Of a DNA stretch of 64,000 nt, positions 17,560 to 27,441 are shown one piece after another; position 1 is the first letter of the stretch, and each line of letters starts with the position of its first letter. This stretch comes from Nitrospira sp. (GTDB lineage Bacteria > Nitrospirota > Nitrospiria > Nitrospirales > Nitrospiraceae), in NCBI GenBank assembly GCA_029194675.1, contig JARFXP010000001.1, positions 806,001 to 870,000 on the forward strand, read 5' to 3'. Position numbers and translations under genes: made by a program. The notes below the pieces were generated by a model, which made no database searches, was not told the DNA's origin, and worked only from the letters and a program-made list of their open reading frames with translations.

Positions 17560-18693
17560 CTACAGGCCAAACCAGCGGGCACGGCGGCTCGAACCGAAGT
17601 GTTCCTTGTCGGCGCGGAGAGCCACCGAAGGCTCGTAGTACGTGCCCGTCGGACCATCGGGATTGGAGAAGAAGTCCACGTCCACGCGCCCGATCCGCCC
17701 GCCGCCGAACTCGATGTAGCACGAGCCCGTTCCCTTGTGGGTGACCGGTGACTCTTGATTCCGCAGGCGAGCAATCAGGGCTGTGGCCACGGCACGCGCG
17801 GCGCCCTCGGCAAAGACCCCGGCTTTCGGCGTGCCTTGTCGCGCGCAATCGCCGACGGCATAGACATCAGGGAAGCGCGTTTCGAGCGTCTTGGGCTTCA
17901 CTGGCACATACTTGTCCTCGGTCATGCCGCTCTCCTCGAGCAACTTCGGGGCACGGATGGCCGGGACGCCAAGGAAGAGGTCGTAGGGAAACTCGCGGCC
18001 ATCGTCGAGGGTTACCACCCGGCGCTGCGTCTCGACCGATCGCACTTCACGGTCTGCGACGAACGTGATGTTCCGCTCCGCGAACGCGGCGAGCAGCGCG
18101 CGCGAGGTCTCGGGCGACGGAGGGACCGGAACTTCCAGCGGGAGGATGAGCGTGATCTCGCAGGCGCCGCGGATGCCGCGAGTCGCGAGGTAATCGTGCA
18201 TCATCAGCGCGGCTTCACTGGGCGCCGGCGGGCATTTGAATGGCGCCCCGCCGACGGCAATGAGAATGCGGCCCTTGGTGAACGTGGGCAGGATTCCACC
18301 GAGTTGCGTCGCGCCCCCTAAGGTATAGAACTCGGTGGCGTCCGCCAGGCCCGGTGTGGCGGCAAAATCATAGTCTGCTCCAAGCGCGACGACCAGGAAA
18401 TCCGCCTCGTGGGTTCCGCGATCGGTCGTGACACGCTTCGCTATGGGATCGATCGATGAGACCGTTTCCTGGAGAACCCGCACGCCGGGCTTCACGAATT
18501 TCTTATACGGCAGGCGCACCGCGTCGGGCCTCGTGCGCCCGAACAACACGTCGAGCTTCGAGAAGCCGAAATAGAAGGAGTCGTTCTTGTCGATGAGCGT
18601 CACGTCGATACGATCGCCGAACGCCTCCGAGAGCATGGTGCTGAGTTCGAGCCCGCCAAAGCCGGCGCCGAGAATGAGAATGCGCTGTTTCAT
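17560..18693 (-). CDS. FAD-dependent oxidoreductase of the sulfide:quinone oxidoreductase / flavocytochrome c family
   Basis: A 377-residue two-dinucleotide-binding-domain flavoprotein. The FAD Rossmann motif ILGAGFGGLE is at the N-terminus. A VVALGADYDF strand follows, and the second FAD contact is DVYAVGDCARQG. Cysteines occur in FKCPPAPSEAA and GDCA. Such enzymes are membrane-associated and pass electrons from sulfide (or a related thiol or NADH) to quinone. Not all three cysteines of canonical sulfide:quinone oxidoreductases can be confirmed, so the substrate is uncertain. A strong AGGAGG site precedes the ATG. The local sequence is more GC-rich than its neighbours, possibly a sign of transfer. 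Confidence 0.8.
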   Translation of the reverse strand: MKQRILILGAGFGGLELSTMLSEAFGDRIDVTLIDKNDSFYFGFSKLDVLFGRTRPDAVRLPYKKFVKPGVRVLQETVSSIDPIAKRVTTDRGTHEADFLVVALGADYDFAATPGLADATEFYTLGGATQLGGILPTFTKGRILIAVGGAPFKCPPAPSEAALMMHDYLATRGIRGACEITLILPLEVPVPPSPETSRALLAAFAERNITFVADREVRSVETQRRVVTLDDGREFPYDLFLGVPAIRAPKLLEESGMTEDKYVPVKPKTLETRFPDVYAVGDCARQGTPKAGVFAEGAARAVATALIARLRNQESPVTHKGTGSCYIEFGGGRIGRVDVDFFSNPDGPTGTYYEPSVALRADKEHFGSSRRARWFGL

Positions 18694-18864
18694 ACGCCTC
18701 CTGACTTGACAATCATTGAATCTTACCGGCTAACGTGCGGCTGAGCTGCGACACGGTCTCCTTCTCATAGGCTACTCGACCGGCAGGACGTGACGGCGAC
18801 CGCGTCGTCTGCTCCATCCGCGAGTTATCCCGCGCCACTGCCCGGAGCCCGCTTGGATCGCAGT

Positions 18865-19386
18865 TCACGACTTCACCTCTGGGACGGCACCGGATAGATG
18901 CGCCTCAAGCGTGTGCAGCCAACGCTTCTCGGTCATTGTCAGGAGTTCACGCGACTCGCGCGCCAGCACCACGAACAAGGACGAAAGCCCATCCCATCGC
19001 GTGGGTTCGCCATACTTCCCCCTCACTCGATGAGGCGGATTGGCATCTAGATACTCCGCCTTCTCTCGAGCACTCTTGCGCGTGTTGCACTTCCCACATG
19101 CCGTCGCAAAGTTCGAGAGATCGTGCGCACCGCCTCTCGCATACGCGTGAACATGGTCGACACAAGCACCGAGCTCGTCAAGCAAAGGCGAAGCGTCTCG
19201 ACGCCAGTTCGGATGAAAGTAGGCCAGCTGCATATCCGGCAGACGGGTGGCCACAAACTGTCCCGCGTACTTGAACGCCAAGTGAAAAACGGTCGGGCGG
19301 TGGCACAGTGCACAGATCCATCCGTCGCGAAAGTAAACAGCCGCCGCCGTCTCAACGGGGATCGCCGGCCTTGCGGTCTTTGGCAT
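18865..19386 (-). CDS. HNH endonuclease
   Basis: 173 residues from the ATG at 19386, preceded by AGGAGA. It has a split treble-clef zinc site: CALCHRP near the N-terminus and ACGKCNTRKS later, enclosing the HNH core CVDHVHAYARGGAHDLSNF. HNH proteins of this size occur as stand-alone nucleases in mobile elements, restriction-like modules and phages. No partner methylase or phage gene is nearby, so the target is unknown. Confidence 0.85.
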   Translation of the reverse strand: MPKTARPAIPVETAAAVYFRDGWICALCHRPTVFHLAFKYAGQFVATRLPDMQLAYFHPNWRRDASPLLDELGACVDHVHAYARGGAHDLSNFATACGKCNTRKSAREKAEYLDANPPHRVRGKYGEPTRWDGLSSLFVVLARESRELLTMTEKRWLHTLEAHLSGAVPEVKS

Positions 19387-19855
19387 CTTCAGGTCTCCTG
19401 TGACACGTCTGGATAACTGTTGAGTATACTGACCGGCATAGTACGCAGATACTGCGTGCCAACTCTCGCACAATTCATGTGTTGGTTCATAGGCTTATCA
19501 GCTCTATCCACCAGAGGTAGCCTGCTATACAGGTCGGCATAGTTCCGTTATAGCTGCGAAGGGCTCAACCCTTGAGCCAGCGTATCGGCTGGGTTCCGTA
19601 CCCCTTTGCCGCCCCGATTGAGGACATGCGTATAGATTGAAAGGCTGCAGATGGGAGTCAGGGTCACACTGGCTCTCGCAAGTCTTACATGGCGCCCACG
19701 ACACTCTCACGACTGGTCAGGCGCGGGACATTCTCAGCCAATTGGTTGACTCGGTCAAGTCACTTAGATGATCGTCTTGGGAAAGAGCTTCGTGGAATGT
19801 CTTCATGCAGGTGATGGTTATTCGGCAGGAGAACTTGGAGGTCTGCTTGTTCAGA
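19387..19855. other. Intergenic region with a hairpin
   Basis: No gene seen. GGCTCAA (19562-19568) and TTGAGCC (19572-19578) form a 7-bp stem with a CCC loop. It may end transcription from the hydrolase gene upstream on the minus strand. Confidence 0.35.
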
Positions 19856-20190
19856 TCAGCGTGAATTCGCTCCGCACCACAGCGCGAGCAGCAGCTCGTT
19901 TAGAGGTCCTCCGGTGAACTGGATCTCGTGGCCGGCGCCGGCAGCCACCGCCCGAGACGCGCCGATGTGTTCAGCGAGTTCGTCGCATATCGCGTCGAAC
20001 CCCGCGCTGTGTCCACCAGATATGACAAGCTTCGGAAAGGTGGCCGCAGCCAGCTCCGCCAGCGGCAGCTCGCTATGCCAGACCGGCCGCCCATGGCGGA
20101 GCACGGGCACCAGTGGCATGATGCCAGCGATCACTTCGGGAGGCAGCCTGTCGGGGTCACTTCCCACTGCTTGCAAAAAGCGGTTGACCC

Positions 20191-21588
20191 CACTCTTGTC
20201 CAAAATAAGTTCTCAACAGGCCTCCGGCTTGTGAGTAGGATAGGTTGTTCAACGCACATCCATCCACGGCGTTCCCGCGCCGTGGCACCCACAAGCCGGA
20301 GGTGCAGTATGGTAACCGTCGCCAGTTGCTTTGCGCAAATGCTCGCCCTGATCGATCGCGCGGACTTCGCTCGGGCCGTTCGACAGCACGCCGCTGAGCG
20401 AGCAGCCAAGGGGTTCAGCTGCTGGGATCACTTGATAGCGATGCTGTTTTGTCAGATGGGTAGTGCGCACTCACTTCGAGAAATCTGTGGCGGCTTGGCC
20501 ACCGCCCTTGGCAAACTCGTCCACCTTGGCATCCGTCGGACACCGACTCGGTCCACGCTGGCCTATGCCAATGCGCATCGGCCCTGGCAGCTGTACGAGA
20601 CGCTCTTCTATCAAGTCCTCACCCGTTGCCAAGCCGTCGCGGCCTTGAAGCGCCGCCGGTTCCGGTTCAAGCACCCCTTGCGCACCCTCGACGCAACGAT
20701 CATTGAACTCTGTGCCACGGTGTTCGATTGGGCCAGATTCCAGCGGACGAAGGGGGCGATCAAGCTCCATCTGCAGCTGGATCACCAGGGGTGTTTGCCC
20801 TGCTGGGCCCTCGTGACCGACGGCGACACCAACGACGTGCGGATCGCCCAACAGCTCACCTTTGCGCCAGGCACCATCGTGGTGATCGATCGCGGGTATC
20901 TCGACTATGCCCGCTATCATCGTTGGACGGTCGACGAGGTGGGATTTGTCACCCGTCCCCGCACCAACATGCTCTACGAAGTGCTGGAGCAACGCTCCGT
21001 GCCGACACGCGGACCGGTGCTGGTCGATGAGGTGATCCGTCTCACCAGTTCCCATGCGGCTGACCGGTGCTCGGTCCCCCTGCGACAGGTGACGATCTGG
21101 GATGAGAGACAGCAGCGGCCGCTACGGTTCCTGACCACTCTCATGCAGCTTGCGGCCAGCACGATTGCCGCCATCTATCGGGAGCGCTGGCAGATCGAAC
21201 TCCTCTTCAAGGCCTTGAAACAGCATCTCCGGATCAAGACGTTTGTGGGCACGAGTGAGAACGCCGTACAGGTCCAAATCTGGATCGCCCTGCTCGCGAT
21301 GCTGCTGTTGAAATTTCTGCAGCTGAAGTCCACGTGGCCCTGGAGTCTCTCGAATCTGGCCGCGTTGCTCCGCTTCAATCTGTTGACCTATCGGGATCTG
21401 TGGGACTGGCTCAATGCGCCCTTTGAACGGCCGCTGCTCATACCAGCGCCGCCCCAACAGAGGCTATTCGCTACCTGATCTTGGACAGCAGACCGGACAA
21501 CCTGAACTGGATGGGTGACCAGAGACCGTCTCATATGCCGCATTCACGGGGAAGAACTCGAAACAGCCGACTATTTTGGACAGCAGTG
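20191..21588 (+). mobile_element. Complete IS4-family insertion sequence (1398 bp)
   Basis: The ends are imperfect inverted repeats: CACTCTTGTCCAAAATA at the left and, read inward, CACTGCTGTCCAAAATA at the right (15 of 17 identical). GGTTGACCC is duplicated directly on both sides (20182-20190 and 21589-21597), a 9-bp target duplication usual for IS4. One transposase gene lies inside. An internally deleted copy retaining the right end lies at 36356-36558. The intact ends, target duplication and transposase suggest recent insertion. Confidence 0.95.
20309..21478 (+). CDS. IS4-family DDE transposase
   Basis: 389 residues from the ATG at 20309, which follows GGAGG; the open frame extends upstream into hydrolase sequence and is not coding there. 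Catalytic residues are D128 (TLDATIIEL), D194 (VVIDRGYLDY) and E297. The IS4 signature Y-(2)-R-(3)-E-(6)-K is complete: Y290, R293, E297, K304 in YRERWQIELLFK. The product cuts and pastes the surrounding element. Confidence 0.95.
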   Translation: MVTVASCFAQMLALIDRADFARAVRQHAAERAAKGFSCWDHLIAMLFCQMGSAHSLREICGGLATALGKLVHLGIRRTPTRSTLAYANAHRPWQLYETLFYQVLTRCQAVAALKRRRFRFKHPLRTLDATIIELCATVFDWARFQRTKGAIKLHLQLDHQGCLPCWALVTDGDTNDVRIAQQLTFAPGTIVVIDRGYLDYARYHRWTVDEVGFVTRPRTNMLYEVLEQRSVPTRGPVLVDEVIRLTSSHAADRCSVPLRQVTIWDERQQRPLRFLTTLMQLAASTIAAIYRERWQIELLFKALKQHLRIKTFVGTSENAVQVQIWIALLAMLLLKFLQLKSTWPWSLSNLAALLRFNLLTYRDLWDWLNAPFERPLLIPAPPQQRLFAT

Positions 21589-22300
21589 GGTTGACCCAGT
21601 CTTCATCAGGGAGGTCCTGATCCCAGAGGGCTCGAACTTCGTCCGCAAGGGTCCGCGCGGCAGGAACGTGCCGGCCCAAGGCGAGTGCAGCCGGCTCCAG
21701 CAACGCCAGAGATAGCGTCGCATCCGGACGGCGGGCGGCTGCGAACAGTACTCCAAGGCCTCCGTAAGAGTGCCCGACGAGGTGCGCGCCATCGCCCATG
21801 AGTTCAACGATGTCGTCGGCATCGCGTAGGAAATCCTCACCTTCCGCCACGGGGCTTTGTCCGTAGCCGCGCCGGTCAAGCACCAACAGTCGAAAACCCT
21901 CATCGGCGAGCGGTCGCTGCGCCTGCCACTCCTCGGCACCGGTCGCGAGCGAGCCGTGCACGAGCACCACAGGCGTGCCTGTTCCCCAGGAGTCTACAAA
22001 CAGGTCGCTCATTTGCCGGCGCTTGGCTTAAAGGACAACAAGCTGTTTGAAATGCTCACCAGATGCATTGCGATGCTCATCGTGCCGCCATGGAGTGTGG
22101 CGAACATGGGCATACGTTACTCCGACCTCATTCTCGTTGCCAAGAGCGAGGCAAGCGGTGGTGTGGTTTTCTTCCGCGCGTATTACGAGCGAGCACCGCC
22201 ATTTCTCTCTTCTTTTCTCTTCCAAGCGGGCGGCCTGGTGGTCTCCTCACTGCGCGCATTCCCAGAGCACCGGCTGGTTCTCTTTCTTCCCCACAACCCC

Positions 22301-22420
22301 GGGCTAGCGCGTGGGGTCTCTCCCACTGCGCGCATGCAGCGAGCACACCATCATCCAGCAAGAATCCGATTGATTTGTGTGCGGGCTGCGCGAGCAAGGA
22401 GAGACCTCACACGCTAGCCC
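22301..22420. repeat. Long inverted-repeat element at the 3' end of the SnoaL-like gene
   Basis: GGGCTAGCGCGTGGGGTCTC (22301-22320) continues to 22323 and pairs with its near-complement at 22398-22420 (GGAGAGACCTCACACGCTAG then CCC), 20 of 23 positions matching. The arms enclose about 74 bases. The stop codon of the gene at 22414 lies in the right arm. The size and arms suggest a small MITE or REP-type element rather than a simple terminator. Confidence 0.55.
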
Positions 22421-22806
22421 ATCACCGGCGAGCCGTGGTGATGGATCATCAGCCACTCATCGCCGATCAGTTCGTAGAGGTTCGTGGCGAGGACCTTGGC
22501 TTGTTGCGGTTCGTCGGACTGTTGGGTAGTGAGATTCTCGACACAAATGATCCAAGCCATATCGCCCGCCACCTGGACCATCACGTCGGTGAGTTCGAAC
22601 TTCATCGAGAAGGTGTTATTGAAGATCAGCACCCAGGAATCGCGGACGGCGGGCCACCCAGAACGAATCGTCCAGCCCGGGTGTATACAGGTGACATATT
22701 CTTGATGGACCCAGATCTCGTCCATTTTGGCGATGTCGAGGCTCTCAAAGGCATCGTAGAATTTCTGGTTGGCCCTTGTAACGGCTTCAATACGCTGTTT
22801 CAACAC
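22414..22806 (-). CDS. SnoaL-like / NTF2-fold protein
   Basis: A 130-residue protein with the pattern of the SnoaL_3/DUF4440 group: a first helix (RANQKFYDAFESLDIAKMDE), IWVHQEYVTCIHPGW, and final strands (YELIGDEWLMIHHHGSP). This cone-shaped fold occurs in small-molecule isomerases, hydrolases and non-catalytic binding proteins, and the ligand here is unknown. It is a free-standing gene between the split hydrolase and a MITE. Confidence 0.8.
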   Translation of the reverse strand: MLKQRIEAVTRANQKFYDAFESLDIAKMDEIWVHQEYVTCIHPGWTIRSGWPAVRDSWVLIFNNTFSMKFELTDVMVQVAGDMAWIICVENLTTQQSDEPQQAKVLATNLYELIGDEWLMIHHHGSPVMG

Positions 22807-22887
22807 AGCTGCGCCTCTCAGTCAGCGGAGCCGTATCATACTGGAATCATCAGGAACAGGCGAGCAGGGAATCAGGCGAACGACTAG

Positions 22888-23096
22888 CCCACATTATTCA
22901 TGACGGTTCGTGACGAAACCGCCAAGACGCCAAGCGGGACGGGCGCGTGGAGCCCCGAGAGGCCAAGGCGTACTTGATACAGTACGTCGAGGTCGCGAGG
23001 GGCGAGCCCGCCCGCCGGCATGCCGCAATGTTGCATGACGGCTTGTCGCAGCGGCGTATCGGCGGTTGCAGTAGAAGCGTTCATGAATAATGCGGG
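22888..23096. mobile_element. MITE-like element (209 bp) with CTAG target duplication
   Basis: The ends CCCACATTATTCATGA (22888-22903) and, read inward from 23096, CCCGCATTATTCATGA match at 15 of 16 positions. CTAG flanks both sides (22884-22887 and 23097-23100). A 4-bp duplication and CC-starting ends resemble IS1380-family elements, so it may be mobilised by such a transposase; that relation is inference. The 66-codon open frame inside (minus strand) is not considered a gene. The TAG of the right CTAG serves as the stop codon of the EamA gene. Confidence 0.75.
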
Positions 23097-24008
23097 CTAG
23101 CCTTGATCAAGCTTTGCCGTTTGACGATTGACGGCCCAAACCCCGGCCAGGATGAGCCCGATGCCGATGAGTTCGAACACCCCGACAGATTCCCCCAAGA
23201 TCAGGGCGGATAGCCCGATTGCCGCAACCGGTGTCAGGTTCCCCAAGACTGAGGCCCGCGATGGTCCGATGCCTTTCACGCCAAAAAGCCATGCCTGCTG
23301 GGCCACAGCCGTGGCAAAGATGATGAGATAGCCCAGTGCGAGCCAATCAGAGGTGGTCACCGAGGTGACACCGGCGGTCATCATTTTTTGATCTGTCCAC
23401 AGGAGCGGAATCTGTAGGACCGTCGCGACCATCAGTGACGTCCAATTCACGGTCAGCGCCGAAATTCGCTCCATGATGGCGCGGCTGCCGATACTATAGA
23501 GCGCCCAACTCACGACGCCGAGAAAGACCAACATGCTTCCCAGTAGCGGCTGCTCGCCCGCCGCTTGAAAGCCTGCTACGGAGACCAGTCCGACGCCCGC
23601 GAAGGAAAGTACCGCTCCGGCCCACACTGCGCGCAACGGCACATCTCGAATCAACATTGCCGAGAGCAGGGCCGTGACGACAGGGCTCGATCCGATAATC
23701 ACCCCGCCAACCGCTCCGCTCACATAGTTGAGTCCCATAAGAATGAGCAGATGGTTGCCCAACACGCCGAGCCCGAGTAGCCCCAGCGACCCCATGTCGA
23801 CTCGACTGATTTTGATCGTACCGCCTTCTTGCGACCACCAGGTTGCGAGGAGGATCGCCAGCCCTCCGATATCGCGCAGGACCGACGCTTCGACGGCGGA
23901 AAACGAGCCGAGGGCCATCTTCTGCGCCACAATGGAACCGCCCCACAGAACCGCCGCGAGCACGACAGATCCGTAGGCCAGCGTATTGTCCGGTTGACTC
24001 ATTGTCAT
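23097..24008 (-). CDS. EamA/DMT-family transporter
   Basis: A 303-residue inner-membrane protein with ten predicted hydrophobic segments in two five-helix EamA repeats; the second repeat begins near LVFLGVVSWALYSIGSRAIM. The first opens with VLAAVLWGGSIVAQKMAL. DMT exporters move metabolites or amino acids, and the substrate is not predictable. The C-terminus is short and charged (NRQTAKLDQG), and the stop codon lies in the target duplication of the adjacent MITE, so insertion happened exactly at the gene end without altering the protein. Confidence 0.9.
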   Translation of the reverse strand: MTMSQPDNTLAYGSVVLAAVLWGGSIVAQKMALGSFSAVEASVLRDIGGLAILLATWWSQEGGTIKISRVDMGSLGLLGLGVLGNHLLILMGLNYVSGAVGGVIIGSSPVVTALLSAMLIRDVPLRAVWAGAVLSFAGVGLVSVAGFQAAGEQPLLGSMLVFLGVVSWALYSIGSRAIMERISALTVNWTSLMVATVLQIPLLWTDQKMMTAGVTSVTTSDWLALGYLIIFATAVAQQAWLFGVKGIGPSRASVLGNLTPVAAIGLSALILGESVGVFELIGIGLILAGVWAVNRQTAKLDQG

Positions 24009-24521
24009 TGGATACCGTCGTTCCGGCTTGGCGTCAAGCAGTATTCCACCGACATTTCACTTGCTTGACGGCGTTGAGCGTTATGAATGGTTCAACCAAT
24101 CAGATATCTTCCGCCTATTTCACCTCATCAGAACGAGGTATCATAGCCGTTGTCCCAGGGCTCGTCCGGCATTGCCGTTCGTGACGAGAGGCGAAGGAGG
24201 TGCGGCAAGATGCGAGGCCGCAGGCCTGGAAAAACCGGAAGTGTATTCGCTGGAATACAATACATTGAGGATTTTTCGGGCCGAGAACGATGCAGATGGT
24301 TGCAGATCGTTCGTCGCAGTAGAACGGTCAATGTCGGACAGGCTCCTTGATTCGAGGCCTATCCCGCTTGCGTGGAAGACGATTGTCGATTTCAGGCTAC
24401 TCCGACGACCAGCAAGTAGGCGTTCATCTCCAGACGGGAAAAAGGAGGACCTATGAGGAGGTGACAACGAATGACCGAATAGACTGCATGGATTAACCAC
24501 CAACAGAACGTGGAGTACACC
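24009..24521. other. Intergenic region with a structured segment
   Basis: No convincing gene. A segment at about 24195-24310 contains local inverted repeats such as GTATTC-GCTG-GAATAC. It may be a structured dispersed repeat or an RNA, but only one copy is seen in this window. Open frames on both strands lack support. Confidence 0.35.
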
Positions 24522-24878
24522 ATGAAATATCTCTGCCTGGTTTACGTCGAAGAAAAAGTGCTGAATGCTTTTCCAAATCACGAGCGCCTCGCGATCTCCG
24601 ATGAAGCGATGGCCTACTGTGACACATTGCAGAAAGCCGGCCGCTTGCTCGCCGCCTCCCCGCTCCATCCGGTGGAAACCGCGACCACGGTGCGGGTCCG
24701 AGCGGGCAAGACGTCGACCACCGATGGCCCATTCGCCGAGACCAAAGAGCAACTCGGTGGATTTCTCATGATCGACGTGCCGGACTTGAACGACGCCATC
24801 CGTGTGGCGGCTCATTTTCCGGCCGCCCGCTTCGGCGCGGTGGAAGTCCGCCCCTTAAAGGAGCACGGTTGCGCGTAA
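24522..24878 (+). CDS. YCII-related (DGPF domain) protein
   Basis: 118 residues from the ATG at 24522, with GGAG six bases upstream. It shows the family's [10 protein letters not shown] start, a central [16 protein letters not shown] motif that names the DGPF group, and [12 protein letters not shown] at the end. These small ferredoxin-like-fold proteins are typically encoded directly upstream of a SigJ-like ECF sigma factor with a C-terminal TPR region, as here. They may sense a ligand or modulate the sigma factor, but the biochemical role is unproven. Confidence 0.92.
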   Translation: MKYLCLVYVEEKVLNAFPNHERLAISDEAMAYCDTLQKAGRLLAASPLHPVETATTVRVRAGKTSTTDGPFAETKEQLGGFLMIDVPDLNDAIRVAAHFPAARFGAVEVRPLKEHGCA

Positions 24879-24889
24879 CGGGATTCACC

Positions 24890-26140
24890 ATGAGCGACGA
24901 CTCACTGACACAGGCGCGCGAGAGGGTGGAAGAAGTCTATCGTTCCGAGTCGCGCCAGGTGCTGGCCACGTTGATTCGTCTGCTTGGCGATTTCGACGCA
25001 GCCGAAGAAGCGTTGCACGAAGCGTTCGTAGCGGCGACGGAGCAATGGCCACGCGACGGCGTACCGGTCAATCCTCGCGCATGGCTTGTCTCCACCGGCC
25101 GCTTCAAAGCCATCGACGGCATGAGACGGCGTGCCCGATACGACGCGTCCTTGGGGAGTTCGCCAAGCAGATCGAAACGGCGACGAGCGATCCGGTGGAG
25201 CAGGAGGATCAGCACATCGAGGATGATCGATTACGGCTGATTTTCACCTGCTGTCATCCAGCTCTTTCATCGGACGCACAAGTGCCCATGACCCTACGAG
25301 AGGTCTGCAATCTCACCACGGAAGAAATCGCACATGCGTTTCTCACCAAACCGGCCACGATTGCACAACGGATTGTGCGCGCCAAATCGAAGATCCGCGA
25401 TGCGCGCATCCCTTACGAAGTGCCGCCTCCAGCCGAGTTGCCGGACCGATTGGATACGGTGTTGCACGTCGTCTATCTTCTGTTCAACGAGGGCTATTCG
25501 GCTTCGTTCGGCACCTCGCTCACCAGAGCCAATTTATCCGGCGAAGCGATTCGCCTCGGCCGACTCCTCTTACATCTCTTGCCGGAGCCGGAGGTCATGG
25601 GTCTACTTGCCTTGATGTTGCTGCACGAATCACGGCGTGCCGCACGCACGTCCGAAACAAAGGGCTCGTATTGTTGGAACATCAGGACCGCTCTCTGTGG
25701 AATCAGAACCTCATCAGGGAAGGCATCGGGTTGATCGAACGAGCACTGGCTTCACGGCGCTTCGGTCCCTACACCTTGCAGGCAGCCATTGCCGCGGTCC
25801 ACGCCGAGGCCCAAGCACCCTTGAGACCGATTGGTCTCAAATCGTCGCATTGTATGATCTGCTCTTGCGCGCCGACCCATCACCGATCATCGCACTTAAC
25901 CGAGCCGTGGCGGTCGCGATGCGGGATGGACCAGCCAAGGGATTAGAGTTGGTTGATGATCTCCTGGTCGGCGGTGAGTTGGCCAACTATCATCTGGCGC
26001 ACGCTGCACGGGCTGATCTCTGTCGACGACTTGGAAAAGACGCAGAGGCCCGCGCTTCATACAAAAAGGCGCTTGCTCTCACCAAGCAAGAACCGGAACA
26101 GCGGTTTCTGGAAAAGCGACTGGCCGAGTTGGCGGACTGA
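24890..26140 (+). pseudogene. ECF sigma factor with C-terminal TPR-like domain, three frameshifts
   Basis: The sigma-70 region 2 ([20 protein letters not shown], then [13 protein letters not shown]) is in the first frame. Region 4 ([19 protein letters not shown]) is in the second. [14 protein letters not shown] and RFGPYTLQAAIAAVHAEA are in the third, and SQIVALYDLLLRADPSP to the end returns to the first. One missing base each in the G runs at 25153-25156 and 25662-25664 and near 25823 explains all three breaks. Corrected, it is a normal sigma factor of about 417 residues paired with the YCII gene. Probably intact in the organism. Confidence 0.85.
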
Positions 26141-26304
26141 GTGTGGCCTTGATGATCAACCAGCCTCGCCTGATCATTGACCGCTATCCTTCCCTGCCGT
26201 CCTCTGACTGACCCATCCATCGCTCCGCAAGGGCAGACCGTGACAAACGGAGACCCAAGCCATGGAGGCTCAGAATTTGGTAACATGGTCCGGCGAGCCT
26301 AACC

Positions 26305-27431
26305 ATGAATCGTCAGAATTGGGTCGGATCGATCTTACTTGTGCTGTTTGTGCTCCTGCTGGGCATCGGCCTCGCGTCATGGAAGTACGAATCGTTCCAG
26401 AGCGAGCAGGCCGCCTCGGCCAATCAGCCGGAGCCGATGGAGTCGGTCACCCTTGCCGTCGCACGAGCGATCGACCACCGCCAGACTACCACGTCGATCG
26501 GCACCGTGCTGGCCTTACGTTCCATCACGCTGAAGAACGAACTCGCCGGGACGGTCCGGGACGTCCGGCTCATCCCGGGCAGATCGTGGAACCGGGGACG
26601 TTACTGGTTGCGCTCGATGTGTCAGTGGAAGAAGCGGAGCTCAAGGCCCAAGAAGCCCAGGCCGCCCTGGCTAAAACAATCCTCAATCGCAGGCGAAGCC
26701 TGAATCAAGAGTTGGCGACCACGCAGGAAGAAGTGGATCGCGCCCGCGCCGACCTGGATGTGGCACGAGCTCAGATCGCCCGCACGAAGGCCATCATCGC
26801 CAAGAAGACGATCCGGGCCCCGTTCCGTGCGCGCGTCGGCATTGCCGATGTCCATCCAGGCCAGTATCTAGAGGAGGGGACGTTGCTCACAACGCTCCAG
26901 GGCGTCGGCGAAGCCGTGCATGTGGACTTCACAGTCGCGCAGCAGATCGCCGCCGGCTTGCAGGGCGGCGAAGCCGTCGAAGTGCTCGCGGCCGGTGATT
27001 CCCCGGTTGTCACGGCCAAGATCGTGGCTCTCGACGCCCGCATCGATCCGACGACCCGGAATGCCATGATACGTGCCAGAATCGAAGGCACCAACAATGT
27101 ACCGGCACCCGGAGCTTCGGTCCGAGTCCGGGTCCCGGTCGGCCCTCAACGTACAGTCGTCGCGATACCAGTCAGCGCGCTCCGTAAGGGGCCGGGAGGC
27201 GACCAAGTATTCGTCATCCTGTCGGACAAAGATGGACGCAACCGAGTCCATACCCGACAGGTTGAAAGCGGCCCCATGTTCGGGGATGAGATCGTGATCC
27301 ATACCGGCCTGGCGGCCGGCGAGCAGATCGCAGCGGTGGGCTCCTTTAAGCTCCGCGATGGGGTCCTCGTCGCGGTCGCGAAGGCCGCCGAGAATGACTC
27401 GAAAGAGCATCACGAGGCCGGAAAGCCTTGA
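26305..27431 (+). pseudogene. Third RND efflux adaptor, one frameshift
   Basis: An HlyD-family adaptor of about 375 residues. The N-terminal membrane anchor (SILLVLFVLLLGIGLASW) and the first part of the lipoyl domain are in one frame. From about 26579 the other frame continues with GQIVEPGTLLVALDVSVEEA, a coiled hairpin, KKTIRAPFRARVGIADVHPG and the barrel domain. Adding one G to the GGG at 26577-26579 restores PGQIVEPG, so this may be a sequence error. It is only distantly like the other two adaptors. Only the beginning of a permease gene follows it. Confidence 0.85.
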
Positions 27432-27441
27432 ACCGATCCTG

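Larger units (their letters stand above)
19856..22012 (-). pseudogene. Alpha/beta hydrolase split by an IS4-family insertion
   Basis: The N-terminal part (from ATG 22012) contains VVLVHGS, the nucleophile elbow GHSYGG and LSLALLEPAAL. The C-terminal part (up to the stop at 19856) contains the histidine segment AGAGHEIQF. Removing the IS (20191-21588) and one copy of the 9-bp duplication joins them as DEDWVNRFLQAV in one frame, so the gene was whole before insertion. The restored protein would be about 250 residues, normal for this family. The substrate is unknown. The split gene is presumably inactive. Confidence 0.9.

Noticed and set aside
22884..23084. Minus-strand open frame of 66 codons
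   Set aside because: It lies entirely within the MITE and begins near its terminal repeat; no motif or ribosome site supports it.
24141..24815. Minus-strand frame of 224 codons
   Set aside because: It is antisense to the YCII gene and an intergenic structured segment, with no motif.
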